51,285 nt of DNA from Phormidium sp. SL48-SHIP. GTDB taxonomy: Bacteria > Cyanobacteriota > Cyanobacteriia > Cyanobacteriales > Geitlerinemataceae. Shown piece after piece: positions 25,693 to 33,546 of the stretch. Position 1 is the first letter of the stretch. Each line of letters opens with the position of its first letter. The position numbers and the translations under genes were made by a program. The notes below the pieces were generated by a model. The model did not search any database. It was given only the letters and a program-made list of their open reading frames with translations, and had not been told where the DNA came from. The stretch is taken from NCBI GenBank assembly GCA_004299065.1, contig SIHH01000005.1, positions 1-51,285 on the forward strand. The letters run 5' to 3'.

Positions 25693-26517
25693 TTACAGAG
25701 AATACACTTGACCATCAAAAAAGACGCGGGTAATCCCCTTAGCCTGTAAGTGGGACCCTGTTTTCTGCAACACCTGGCTGTCAGGAACCTTCATCACTCG
25801 CTGATTGCGATTAGCAAAGCGGCGGGCCACACGGTGATTATCAAACACAGGTAGCGTTTTCGAAGAAATCTCAGCAGCGGGAATCTCACCGAGATCATTA
25901 AACTCCCGTAGGGGGCGTGAAATCAGTTCAGAAGAGCGGTCTACCACCAGATAGCAGGTTTTGGGCATCAAGGCGTTGGCCAAGGGTTCAATCGTTAACA
26001 GACTGTTCTCAGCGCCATTCTCAGCGCCATTCTCAGCGCCATTCTTAGCGCCATTCTTAGCGCCATTCTTAGAGGACTTGGGCGAAGACTCGGCGAACTT
26101 GATATCGCTGCGAGGCCCTGAGTTCGTGGAGTCTTCGGATGTCTCCGAGGACTCCGAATCGGAACTAGGGGTTGAACCGACCGATTTACGTCGGCGGCGA
26201 TTGGAGTTATCTTTCGGTAAATCGAGCTGTAACTGTTCCCCAGAATCGCTCGCTGACTCATCATTGGGTCCGGACGAGTCGCGCAAAATGGGCTTGCGTC
26301 GTTGAGATTGGCGATCGCGACTCCCCGAACGATTCGCCCGTTTCTGGTGTACGAGCTGATCATACTCCTGGGGAGAAAAGCTACTCTTGAGCAGGCGGCT
26401 AATCGTGGAATTACTCACCCCATAGCGTTGAGCCAAGGTTGAGGTGGTTTCACCGGGATGCCGGTACTGCTCAATGATCTCGAGTTTGTCGGCATCTGAT
26501 AGTTTTTTAGCACTCAT
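25693..26517 (-). CDS. HTH domain protein with Asn-Gly-Ala repeats
   Basis: 274 aa. Residues 1-50 are a transposase-like helix-turn-helix (KLSDADKLEIIEQYRHPGETTSTLAQRYGVSNSTISRLLK). Residues 55-145 are low-complexity and rich in Ser, Arg and Asp. A tandem NGAK/NGAE repeat is encoded by five copies of a 12-base unit at 26011-26070. The C-terminal 100 residues (LLTIEPLANALMPKTCYLVVDRSSELISRPLREF to GITRVFFDGQVYSL) are well ordered and look conserved, but I know no function. There is no transposase catalytic domain, so it is more likely a DNA-binding protein domesticated from one. Followed by its own terminator. Confidence 0.75.
   Translation of the reverse strand: MSAKKLSDADKLEIIEQYRHPGETTSTLAQRYGVSNSTISRLLKSSFSPQEYDQLVHQKRANRSGSRDRQSQRRKPILRDSSGPNDESASDSGEQLQLDLPKDNSNRRRRKSVGSTPSSDSESSETSEDSTNSGPRSDIKFAESSPKSSKNGAKNGAKNGAENGAENGAENSLLTIEPLANALMPKTCYLVVDRSSELISRPLREFNDLGEIPAAEISSKTLPVFDNHRVARRFANRNQRVMKVPDSQVLQKTGSHLQAKGITRVFFDGQVYSL
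26011..26070. repeat. 12-bp in-frame tandem repeat, five copies
   Basis: Five consecutive copies of AGCGCCATTCTY. The first two end in C and the rest in T. Being a multiple of three, copy-number change alters only the length of the NGA(K/E) stretch of the HTH protein. Confidence 0.9.
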
Positions 26518-26571
26518 TCGAGGGTTGTGATCTTGCAGAAATTGAAAAACGGGGGCAACGAGTCAGTCCAA

Positions 26572-27528
26572 CTAGGACGAGGAACCCCGACGGCGGCGAC
26601 TTCCCCGAGAGACGGCGCGGGTTGACACATCAAATTCGAGTAATGCACCAATGGCAAAGAAGACCCCAGTGAAGGTGAAAAAGACTTCGAGTAAATCCCC
26701 ACTTTCATAATTAGGGATATTCTTATCAGCATACTTAAACCACATATCGGCGATGTACTGAGAGAACGCCGCTGCGGCAATCATGCGCCAGGACTGAGAA
26801 AACCGTCCTCCCCAGAAGGCCAACAACAAGATGGCCGCAATAATCAACAGAAACACATCGAGGAGGACATAGAGTAGGTTCAGAAGCGGTCCTAGGGGTT
26901 CGAGTTGTCGTTCTAGGCTAATCACCCATTCAGGGGCAGGACGTGCCGTCTCAATCACCTCCGTGGTTTCAGCCGCCGCACTCGCACTCTCAAAATCGAA
27001 GCTAAGGTCAATGGGAGAGGAGAGCCAAAAGGCAAAGGCCAGGCCCGCCAACCCGATCGCCACGATAACACCCCATTGCCATAATTCCAGATTCAGTCGT
27101 CGCGACAGTACCGCTAAGACCATTCCCACAGTCAGACATAAATAGCTGGCCACATAAAACAGATCCCCAGGAGAGACCGCCGGGTCAAGTTCCCAGTAGA
27201 GTTCCCACCAACTAAAAAAGAGATTGCCGATAAAGAAGGAAATCATCCCAAAGCCGAGAGCCAGCCAGACATTACGACCACTAGCAATCTTGTTACTCAG
27301 GCCATTGCGTAAACAGAGGATTCCAGCAAAGGCGAACGCCACCTGTTCCGATAGCAACGTCCCAATCCCATACCAAAAGGGACGGCCTTCACCGGGAACC
27401 GTGACACTAAACAGCAAGAAAAACAGCAGGGCCAAAACACCCCACATGACGGACAGTAAAACTAAGTTCGAGGTTGAAAACCAGGATTTCAACCCATTCT
27501 TATTGGTTTTCTCAGAGGTGCTACTCAT
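26572..27528 (-). CDS. Multi-pass membrane protein, unknown function
   Basis: 318 aa with about seven hydrophobic helices: residues about 20-45, 58-75, 88-107, 122-142, 152-170, 213-240 and 285-300, with a periplasmic or cytosolic acidic loop FESASAAAETTEVIETARPA between helices 5 and 6. The GDLFYVASYLCLTVGMVL segment resembles the 7TM input modules of some diguanylate cyclases, but no signalling domain follows. It ends in a basic, serine-rich tail (SRGSRRRRGSSS). It is 54 bases upstream of, and co-directional with, the HTH gene. Confidence 0.75.
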   Translation of the reverse strand: MSSTSEKTNKNGLKSWFSTSNLVLLSVMWGVLALLFFLLFSVTVPGEGRPFWYGIGTLLSEQVAFAFAGILCLRNGLSNKIASGRNVWLALGFGMISFFIGNLFFSWWELYWELDPAVSPGDLFYVASYLCLTVGMVLAVLSRRLNLELWQWGVIVAIGLAGLAFAFWLSSPIDLSFDFESASAAAETTEVIETARPAPEWVISLERQLEPLGPLLNLLYVLLDVFLLIIAAILLLAFWGGRFSQSWRMIAAAAFSQYIADMWFKYADKNIPNYESGDLLEVFFTFTGVFFAIGALLEFDVSTRAVSRGSRRRRGSSS

Positions 27529-27649
27529 AAAACATTTCAGAGGCTAATAGCGTGCTGGCAGTGATCTAGGCAAGAATCCCCCGACGACCCTTATTAACCC
27601 AGAACGAAGAAGCGTACAACGGTTTCAGGACAAGGGGGGCCGCCAACGG

Positions 27650-28327
27650 TTACTCCCCGGACCAGAGTTTCCCGAGGGGGGATTGATTGATCCAAGTCAT
27701 AAATTGGACGCGATCGCCATCGGGTAAGTCTTCGAGAGCATCAATGGCACGTCCGGCAAAGTTCGGATTGCCAAAATAGTCTTTCCCGATGCGATACAGT
27801 TCTTGAAGTAGGGTATTGAGGTGATGTTCCTGCCAAGGGGGAACCTTACCACCATCGAGGGGATCTTGTTCCAAGAGGTCTTCGACTTCCCCGGGGGCGA
27901 TCGCCTGTGGAAAGTTCCATTGTTGGAACACCTTGGCAATTTCCTTTTCAAACGCACTGGCCTGTCGAGTCCCTAGGAGGTCTTCGACATCGAAGTAGAC
28001 CGCTTGCAGGAGGAGCAAAGACGCTTGTGTGAAGGAGGTTGCCGCCGCAACGGAGACATCGTCGCTGGCGGACTCCCCACTGATTTGTTCCAAACGAACC
28101 TTGCCCCAAACACTATAGCGATCGGGTTCTTCGAGCAGAACACAGGCTTTGCCCCGATTGTCGGTCAAATCCCGCCAAAACGAGCGAGCCTCTTCAGCTT
28201 GATTGGCATTAAAAACACTAATCAGGCGAAAGGTTTGCCCTTGATATTTAAGAACCGGAACCGGTTGACCGGATTTAGGGTGCTGGACACTGGTAATTTC
28301 AACATCCTGCCTTTTTAGAATAAACAT
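27650..28327 (-). CDS. Conserved cyanobacterial protein, Npun_F0813-like
   Basis: 225 aa from MFILKRQDVEITSVQHPKSG. Highly conserved-looking blocks: GQPVPVLKYQGQTFRLISVF, FWRDLTDNRGKACVLLEEPDRYSVWGKVRLEQ and a helical C-terminal half ending FMTWINQSPLGKLWSGE. I associate it with the Npun_F0813 family of cyanobacteria, from memory only. Soluble, no signal peptide; function unknown. An upstream in-frame start (28411) is not supported. Confidence 0.72.
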   Translation of the reverse strand: MFILKRQDVEITSVQHPKSGQPVPVLKYQGQTFRLISVFNANQAEEARSFWRDLTDNRGKACVLLEEPDRYSVWGKVRLEQISGESASDDVSVAAATSFTQASLLLLQAVYFDVEDLLGTRQASAFEKEIAKVFQQWNFPQAIAPGEVEDLLEQDPLDGGKVPPWQEHHLNTLLQELYRIGKDYFGNPNFAGRAIDALEDLPDGDRVQFMTWINQSPLGKLWSGE

Positions 28328-28666
28328 GACACTGCCAATTGACTCCGATCGGGGTCGATGGATGGTGTGGGACACGACAGGTGGGGTGTCGTCAGAGTCG
28401 CGACACAGCAAACCATCATATCAACGATGGTACTCGCGGACAGGCATCTGCCCCAAGGGGATCACAGGGACGACGCTTACGTCCCCCGACGTCAACCCTA
28501 TCTCAACTACTGTCGGATGGTTTAGATTTTAGTGTACCCCGTAATTCGCCCTCAACGGACGCGGATGGCATTGTTCACTGTTTTTGCCCGGTCAGACTTT
28601 TCGATTCCGAGGGGGGTGTGATAGGCTGGGAAGATAGGTTTCCCGAGTTTTCAGGTCTTACAAACT
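28328..28666. other. Gene-free region between a minus-strand gene and tRNA-Arg
   Basis: About 340 bases that should hold the promoter of the gene at 27650-28327 (leftward) and of the tRNA (rightward). No convincing -35/-10 pair, repeat or small coding region was found; reading frames here have no initiation signals or family resemblance. Confidence 0.5.
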
Positions 28667-28740
28667 GGGTGCGTAACTCAGGTGGATAGAGTAGCTGCCT
28701 TCTAAGCAGCGAGTCGTAGGTTCGAGTCCTACCGCACCCG
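28667..28740 (+). tRNA. tRNA-Arg (anticodon UCU)
   Basis: Full cloverleaf: acceptor GGGTGCG (28667-28673) with CGCACCC (28733-28739) and discriminator G; anticodon stem GCTGC/GCAGC with loop CTTCTAA, giving anticodon TCT (reads AGA); T arm GTAGG-TTCGAGT-CCTAC. CCA is not encoded. No integrase or repeat lies next to its 3' end. Confidence 0.97.
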
Positions 28741-28772
28741 TTCGGTCTTTACTACATGGCATCTGCGGGCCG

Positions 28773-29600
28773 TCAGCCCACTTCAGGGAATTTGAGGTGG
28801 GCGGCGGCCGCTTTTAGGGGAGCCAGCAGACTCATGGGCAAGGCAAAACTATTGAGGGCTTTGGCTCCCAGGCCTGGGCCGTGATAGTCTGTGCCGCCGG
28901 TGATGAGCAGTGAGTACTGTTGGCACAGTTGCTGTAACCGCTCCTGTTGCGATCGCCGATGATGAGGATGATACACCTCAACCCCCATCAGTCCGGCCTC
29001 AACCAAATGAGGCAAAACCTCCTCCACCGGTCCCCCAGCAAACAAATAGGGATGCGCCCAAACGGGAACCGCACCGCAAGAGCGCAACAGAGCAATCCCG
29101 TCCTCGGCGCTAAACTTGGCATAGCCAACATAAGCGGGCTTTCCCTCCCCGAGAAAGCGATCAAATGCCTCTTCCCAGGAATTGACATATCCGGCCGCCA
29201 ACAAGGCCCGGGCTAAATGAGGGCGACTCGGGGCCACCCCTTCCCCCAACTGGGGCAGTTCCAGGGCATACCCCAATCGATGAAGTTTGTCAAGCATCTG
29301 TTGCGCCCGTTGCTTGCGGCCCTGCAAGCGTTCTCTCAGGGGAGCTTCGAGGCGATCGCCGTCAGGATAAAAGCCGAGAATATGCATCGATCGCCCCCGA
29401 TACACCGTACTCAACTCCACCCCAGGCACAAGGGTCAAATCGTACCCCTGAGCCGTCTCAGCCGCCTCCAGACAACCCGACATCGTATCATGGTCGGTCA
29501 GGGCCAGGACTTTCACCCCAGCGGCCGCCGCCGTCTGGACCAGTTGCGTTGGGGTCAGGGTTCCGTCAGAATACTGACTGTGACAATGTAGTTCCAGCAT
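28773..29600 (-). CDS. PHP-domain phosphoesterase (Rnm/nucleoside-bisphosphate phosphatase-like)
   Basis: 275 aa from MLELHCHSQYSDG, which puts the first metal-binding motif at the N-terminus as usual; an in-frame start at 29681 would overlap purN. PHP motifs: HCHSQYSDGTLTP, LTDHDTMSG, PGVELS, WAHPYLF and the late GTDYHG. The nearest known activities are 3',5'-nucleoside bisphosphate hydrolysis and 5'-3' RNA trimming (E. coli YciV/RNase AM). Divergent from purN with 59 bases between starts. Confidence 0.88.
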   Translation of the reverse strand: MLELHCHSQYSDGTLTPTQLVQTAAAAGVKVLALTDHDTMSGCLEAAETAQGYDLTLVPGVELSTVYRGRSMHILGFYPDGDRLEAPLRERLQGRKQRAQQMLDKLHRLGYALELPQLGEGVAPSRPHLARALLAAGYVNSWEEAFDRFLGEGKPAYVGYAKFSAEDGIALLRSCGAVPVWAHPYLFAGGPVEEVLPHLVEAGLMGVEVYHPHHRRSQQERLQQLCQQYSLLITGGTDYHGPGLGAKALNSFALPMSLLAPLKAAAAHLKFPEVG

Positions 29601-29659
29601 GATGTAGGGGCCAACGCCAAATGTCCGTTGTTGTTTCTCTAGGGTAGCTCGATTTAGCC

Positions 29660-30340
29660 GTGGCACAGTCTTCACAACCATCCGCCTCCTGTATTATTTC
29701 CCCCAACCTTCCAGCAGCGCCATTGAGAGGGTCGAAACCCATACAATTAGGGGTTCTGGCTTCGGGGAATGGGAGTAACTTCGAGGCTCTCGTTCAGGCG
29801 ATCGCCGACGGGAAACTGCGGGCTGAGATCCCCGTCCTGATTTACAATAATCCCGGAGCGGCTGTTGCTGCCCGCGCCCAGCGTTGGGGGATTCCGGCGG
29901 TTTTACTCAATCATCGCAACTATCACAGTCGCGAAGCCTTTGACTTTGATATCGCCCAAACCCTCCGCCAATCTGGGGTGGAATGGGTGGTGATGGCCGG
30001 CTGGATGCGCCGTGTCACCCAAGTCTTGATCGACCATTTTGGCGATCAGATGCTGAACATTCACCCGAGTCTGCTGCCGAGTTTCCCCGGACTCCATGCC
30101 ATTGAACAGGCCTTAGCCGCTGGGGTCAAAATCACCGGCTGTACGGTCCATATTGTCCGTTTAAAGGTCGATAGTGGCCCGATTATCATCCAGGCCGCTG
30201 TTCGGGTCCTGCCCGATGATACCGCCGAGAGTCTGCACCAACGGGTACAGGTCCAAGAACATGAGATCCTACCCCGAGCCATTGACTTAGCGGTGCGACG
30301 ACAGGCGCAACTGACGGCGGACAATTCCCCTCGTTCCTAA
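29660..30340 (+). CDS. purN: Phosphoribosylglycinamide formyltransferase (GART)
   Basis: Transfers a formyl group from 10-formyl-THF to GAR in purine synthesis. 226 aa from a GTG start, with a 25-residue N-terminal extension before the conserved core. Core motifs: LGVLASGNGSNFEAL (phosphate loop), VVMAGWMRRVT, NIHPSLLPSFPGLHA with catalytic Asn and His, and HIVRLKVDSGPII with catalytic Asp. Adjacent to pyrE, 32 bases downstream, so the two nucleotide genes may be co-transcribed. Confidence 0.95.
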   Translation: MAQSSQPSASCIISPNLPAAPLRGSKPIQLGVLASGNGSNFEALVQAIADGKLRAEIPVLIYNNPGAAVAARAQRWGIPAVLLNHRNYHSREAFDFDIAQTLRQSGVEWVVMAGWMRRVTQVLIDHFGDQMLNIHPSLLPSFPGLHAIEQALAAGVKITGCTVHIVRLKVDSGPIIIQAAVRVLPDDTAESLHQRVQVQEHEILPRAIDLAVRRQAQLTADNSPRS

Positions 30341-30372
30341 TTTCTTCCCATGTTTTGCGACACTTTGCCCCT

Positions 30373-30978
30373 ATGACCTCGTATTCTGTCTCCAAGACGC
30401 TGGCTAGCTGTGACCTAGCGCAACTCGAACACCATCTGCTCGGGCTTCTGGCTCGTTTAGCCTATCGCGAAGGGGATTTTGTTCTCTCCTCGGGCCAACG
30501 CAGTTCCTACTATATCAATGGGAAACTGGTCACCCTCGATCCTGAGGGGGCGTTATGTGTGGGCCGCTTGATGCGATCGCGGCTACCGGAGGATACGGCG
30601 GCGGTGGCCGGCTTAACCCTCGGGGCCGATCCCATTGTCAGTGCGGTTACCGTCGTCTCAGCCTATGAACAACGGCCGCTACCGGGCCTGATTGTCCGTA
30701 AAGAGGCCAAAGGCCATGGAACCCGAGCCTATATCGAGGGGCCGACGTTAGAGAAAGGGGCCAAGGTGGTGGTCTTAGAAGATGTGGTCACCACGGGCCA
30801 GTCGGCGATGAAGGCGGTGACACGGCTACGGGATGCTGGCTATACCGTTGAGCGTGTGGTGTCTCTGGTCGATCGCCAACAGGGTGGAGGTCAGTTTTAT
30901 CAGGAGCGAGGGCTGGCCTTTGATGCCTTGTTTACAATTCCTGACATCCAAGCGATCGCCCGGCAACAGGACACCTAA
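30373..30978 (+). CDS. pyrE: Orotate phosphoribosyltransferase
   Basis: Converts orotate and PRPP to OMP in pyrimidine synthesis. 201 aa from ATG at 30373 (MTSYSVSKTL); an earlier non-ATG start adds six residues. Motifs: FVLSSGQRSSYYINGKLVTLDPEGA, GLTLGADPIVSAV, VRKEAKGHGT and the PRPP loop VVVLEDVVTTGQSAM. Follows purN closely. Confidence 0.95.
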   Translation: MTSYSVSKTLASCDLAQLEHHLLGLLARLAYREGDFVLSSGQRSSYYINGKLVTLDPEGALCVGRLMRSRLPEDTAAVAGLTLGADPIVSAVTVVSAYEQRPLPGLIVRKEAKGHGTRAYIEGPTLEKGAKVVVLEDVVTTGQSAMKAVTRLRDAGYTVERVVSLVDRQQGGGQFYQERGLAFDALFTIPDIQAIARQQDT

Positions 30979-31071
30979 TTCCCTCTGGCTGAGGTTGGGG
31001 TCGTTTTGGGGTCGTCATGGGGTCGCTCTCTGGGTTAGGCTGGGGAGGATCCTCGTCTGAGGCTATTGATT

Positions 31072-31233
31072 ATGACCGATCCCCGTTCTCAACGCGATCG
31101 CCCAACTGGGAAGGCGTCTGAGTCTCCCGAAGCCAAGGTGAATGTTGTCGAGGTTGATCCGGTGACCTTGTTTGCGATCGTGGCGGCACTGTTGATCGTG
31201 CCGGTCTTCCTCGCTGGCTTTTTCTTCCAATGA
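31072..31233 (+). CDS. Small single-helix membrane protein, 53 aa
   Basis: ATG at 31072, TGA at 31231-31233. It has a charged soluble N-terminal half (TDPRSQRDRPTGKASESPEAK), then a hydrophobic helix VTLFAIVAALLIVPVFLAGF and FFQ at the end. Contains HIP1-type codons, supporting native origin. A bidirectional terminator follows 48 bases later. Function unknown; lies 93 bases after pyrE. Confidence 0.6.
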   Translation: MTDPRSQRDRPTGKASESPEAKVNVVEVDPVTLFAIVAALLIVPVFLAGFFFQ

Positions 31234-31281
31234 CCGGTCTCGACCCCCACCTTCTCCCGGATGGCCCAGCCATGAATCGCG

Positions 31282-31307
31282 AAAACCTGCCCCTAGAGGC
31301 AGGTTTT
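31282..31307. terminator. Bidirectional terminator, 10-bp perfect stem
   Basis: AAAACCTGCC at 31282-31291 and GGCAGGTTTT at 31298-31307 pair around a six-base loop, giving T-runs on both strands. Placed between the 53-aa gene (plus) and the sugar transferase (minus). Confidence 0.85.
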
Positions 31308-31385
31308 GACGTGAAGGGGTTGACCGAGTTTAACCCCCCAAATTTGTAGATCATGCACCATGAACAAGCGAAAGTATGGTCAACC

Positions 31386-32081
31386 TTAACACGCACCGCT
31401 TCCTTTGAATACAACCAGAATCGTTTTCAGAATTAGTTGTAAATCATAGGTCACAGACCATTTTTCTTGATACTGAAGATCCATCTCAACGATGTCTTCA
31501 AAGTTTTTCACCGTGGAGCGTCCGTTCACTTGCCATTCCCCAGTTAAGCCGGGTTTGACATCGAGCCGCCGCCAATGGTGAGGGTTGTAGCGTGCCACTT
31601 CGTCAGGAGTTGGAGGACGAGTTCCCACCAGGCTCATATCACCTTTGAGAACATTCCAAAACTGAGGTAGTTCATCGAGACTGGTGCGACGGAGGAAACG
31701 ACCGATCCGGGTAATCCGGGGGTCATTCTCATTTTTGAAGATGAAGCCGCTGGCTTGATTTTGTACTAAATGTTTTTTCTGATCAGCATCGGTCACCATG
31801 GAGCGGAACTTCCAGATCCGGAAGGGTTTTCCTTTATAGCCACAACGGATTTGGCTATAAAAGATACCGCCCGAGTCAGAAACCGAGGTGGCGATCGCCA
31901 CGGGAATGGCCACCATCGCGGTGATACATAACCCGACGATGGCGCCGAGGATATCGATGATGCGTTTGACTCGGCTGTGAGCCGAGGGGTGGATTGGTTC
32001 GGAAAATACTGCTGCGGTATCAGATTGATACGGATTGAAGGCAGCAAATTGCGAAGTCAGTGTCGTAGTCACGGTTGGCAC
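31386..32081 (-). CDS. Exopolysaccharide-type sugar-1-phosphate transferase (short form)
   Basis: 231 aa, GTG start. Belongs to the bacterial sugar transferase family that loads the first sugar phosphate onto undecaprenyl phosphate. Motifs: basic KRIIDILGAIVGLCITAMVAIPVA membrane hairpin (about 39-62), KPFRIWKFRSM, FLRRTSLDELPQFWNVLKGDMSLVGTRPP with the catalytic Asp-Glu, and the C-terminal VKPGLTGEWQVNGRS. The long four-helix N-terminal part of WcaJ-type proteins is absent. No polysaccharide cluster surrounds it. Confidence 0.9.
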   Translation of the reverse strand: MPTVTTTLTSQFAAFNPYQSDTAAVFSEPIHPSAHSRVKRIIDILGAIVGLCITAMVAIPVAIATSVSDSGGIFYSQIRCGYKGKPFRIWKFRSMVTDADQKKHLVQNQASGFIFKNENDPRITRIGRFLRRTSLDELPQFWNVLKGDMSLVGTRPPTPDEVARYNPHHWRRLDVKPGLTGEWQVNGRSTVKNFEDIVEMDLQYQEKWSVTYDLQLILKTILVVFKGSGAC

Positions 32082-32299
32082 TCTTCGTTACATTACAGGT
32101 CAGCCCTTATGACCCTAATATAGTCAGACTGCCGGTGTCTGTGTAGATGTTCCCCCCCAAGTTTGCTTAATCTTCATCATTGAGGCGACTTTTTTAAAGT
32201 TACGATGAGGAAATGCCACAAAATGACGAGATTTCAGTGGTTTGAGAAGTGATATGGATCACGAACTGGGTCGGGTTTCCCGCTAATTTGCCGCGAATT

Positions 32300-32929
32300 T
32301 CAGTGATGGCGTGCCAACTGGCGGAATAAGTCTTCAACTTTATGTAAATCTTTGTCTCCTGGCGATCGCTCGACGCCACTGGAGAGATCAACACCGTCGG
32401 GATGAAGTTCAGCTAAGGCCTCGCCAATGTTCTCGGGGGTGAGGCCCCCAGCCAGAAACCAGGGAATGGCGGGATTGAACGCTTGTAACGCTTGCCAATC
32501 CAGGGTTTTACCGGTTCCCCCGAGTTGTTTGGGGTGATACGCATCTAAGAGTAGACCATCGATCGCATCGTGATAGCGATCACTCATTTCTAAGTCAGCG
32601 GTTTGGCGAATCCGCAAGGCTTTAATGAGTTCGAGTTCAGGTAGCGCGGCCCGCAACGCCTGACAAAAGGCGGGAGATTCGTCGCCGTGGAGTTGAATGC
32701 CGCTGAGGGGGGCAATCTCAAGCACGTGGCGGATCTCCTCGATGGAGGCGTTCGCGACGACTCCGATGCGATCGCAGGGGGGAAGAGTCTGACAAATCTC
32801 AGCAATCTGTTCGGGCCTCACATAACGGGGAGAGGCTTTCACGCAAATAAACCCCAACGCCGTCGCGCCAGCTTGCACAATCGCGCGTCCCTGTTCAGCT
32901 TGGCTGATGCCACAAATTTTAACCCGCAT
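32300..32929 (-). CDS. trpF: Phosphoribosylanthranilate isomerase
   Basis: Third step of tryptophan synthesis, isomerising PRA to CdRP. 209-aa TIM barrel; MRVKICGIS with catalytic Cys6 near the N-terminus, [41 protein letters not shown] with catalytic Asp, and [15 protein letters not shown] and [16 protein letters not shown] at the phosphate site. No other trp gene nearby, the usual situation in cyanobacteria. Confidence 0.96.
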   Translation of the reverse strand: MRVKICGISQAEQGRAIVQAGATALGFICVKASPRYVRPEQIAEICQTLPPCDRIGVVANASIEEIRHVLEIAPLSGIQLHGDESPAFCQALRAALPELELIKALRIRQTADLEMSDRYHDAIDGLLLDAYHPKQLGGTGKTLDWQALQAFNPAIPWFLAGGLTPENIGEALAELHPDGVDLSSGVERSPGDKDLHKVEDLFRQLARHH

Positions 32930-33147
32930 TGGCGATCGTCCTGAACTAGCCGGGCGTTACAACGCCCTTCAAGTCGTTTAGCATATTTCAGCCGCATTGT
33001 CAACCCATCGTGATCCCAATTGAGCCTTAACCCTGAACCGCTCAACCCGCAGCACTTTGTTAACTATTTCAACGTTCACGAAGATTCCTAGGGATTTTTG
33101 CCTATAATCTAGCCCAATCCGCTACTTTTTTATCTTCATTTACAACC

Positions 33148-33423
33148 ATGCTTTTTATCAACAGCACCTTAACTCTAGCTGCCTCGGGTTTGACAACGCC
33201 TTGGTCAACCGACGTTGCCATCATTATGGTCGCGTCTAACCTATTTGCCCTGGCCATCGGACGCTATGCCATTCAAAAACGGGGGGTTGGCCCAGCACTG
33301 CCAATCTCGGTTCCAGGGCTGTTTGAGGGCTTTGGTTGGTCGGAACTGCTGGCGACGGCGAGCTTTGGCCATATCCTCGGTGCCGGTATTATCCTGGGTC
33401 TGGGTGGTTCTGGGGCTTTATAG
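33148..33423 (+). CDS. psaK: Photosystem I reaction-centre subunit PsaK
   Basis: 91 aa, two transmembrane helices: ATDVAIIMVASNLFALAIGR-like segment near 22-42 and SFGHILGAGIILGLG near 71-88, with a hydrophilic loop (KRGVGPALPISVPGLFEGFGWSELLATAS) between. PsaK sits at the edge of each PSI monomer and binds antenna chlorophyll; paralogue PsaK2 takes part in state transitions. A TATAAT box lies at 33103-33108 without a good -35 element. No clear Shine-Dalgarno. A terminator follows. Confidence 0.95.
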   Translation: MLFINSTLTLAASGLTTPWSTDVAIIMVASNLFALAIGRYAIQKRGVGPALPISVPGLFEGFGWSELLATASFGHILGAGIILGLGGSGAL

Positions 33424-33479
33424 GCGTGAACAACAGTTGACGTTGACGGCGATGACGTTGACGGCGAACGAGTTAAAGT

Positions 33480-33506
33480 GGGCAACCTTAACGGGTTGCC
33501 CTTTTT
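33480..33506 (+). terminator. Rho-independent terminator of psaK
   Basis: GGGCAACC at 33480-33487 pairs with GGTTGCCC at 33494-33501 around a six-base loop, followed by five T residues. An imperfect direct repeat (CGTTGACGGCGA, twice) lies just before it. Confidence 0.9.
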
Positions 33507-33546
33507 GCTGGGAAGGCGGCTGGAAACGTTGCTAGGACCAGTGCCA

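Noticed and set aside
25990-26075. CRISPR-like short array
   Set aside because: The 12-base units are contiguous without spacers and lie in frame inside a coding gene.
25693-26517. HTH gene as a transposase
   Set aside because: Only the N-terminal HTH resembles transposases; no DDE or other catalytic domain, no terminal inverted repeats seen.
28667-28740. tRNA-Arg as a phage or island attachment site
   Set aside because: No integrase and no repeated tRNA 3' end nearby; both flanks carry ordinary genes.
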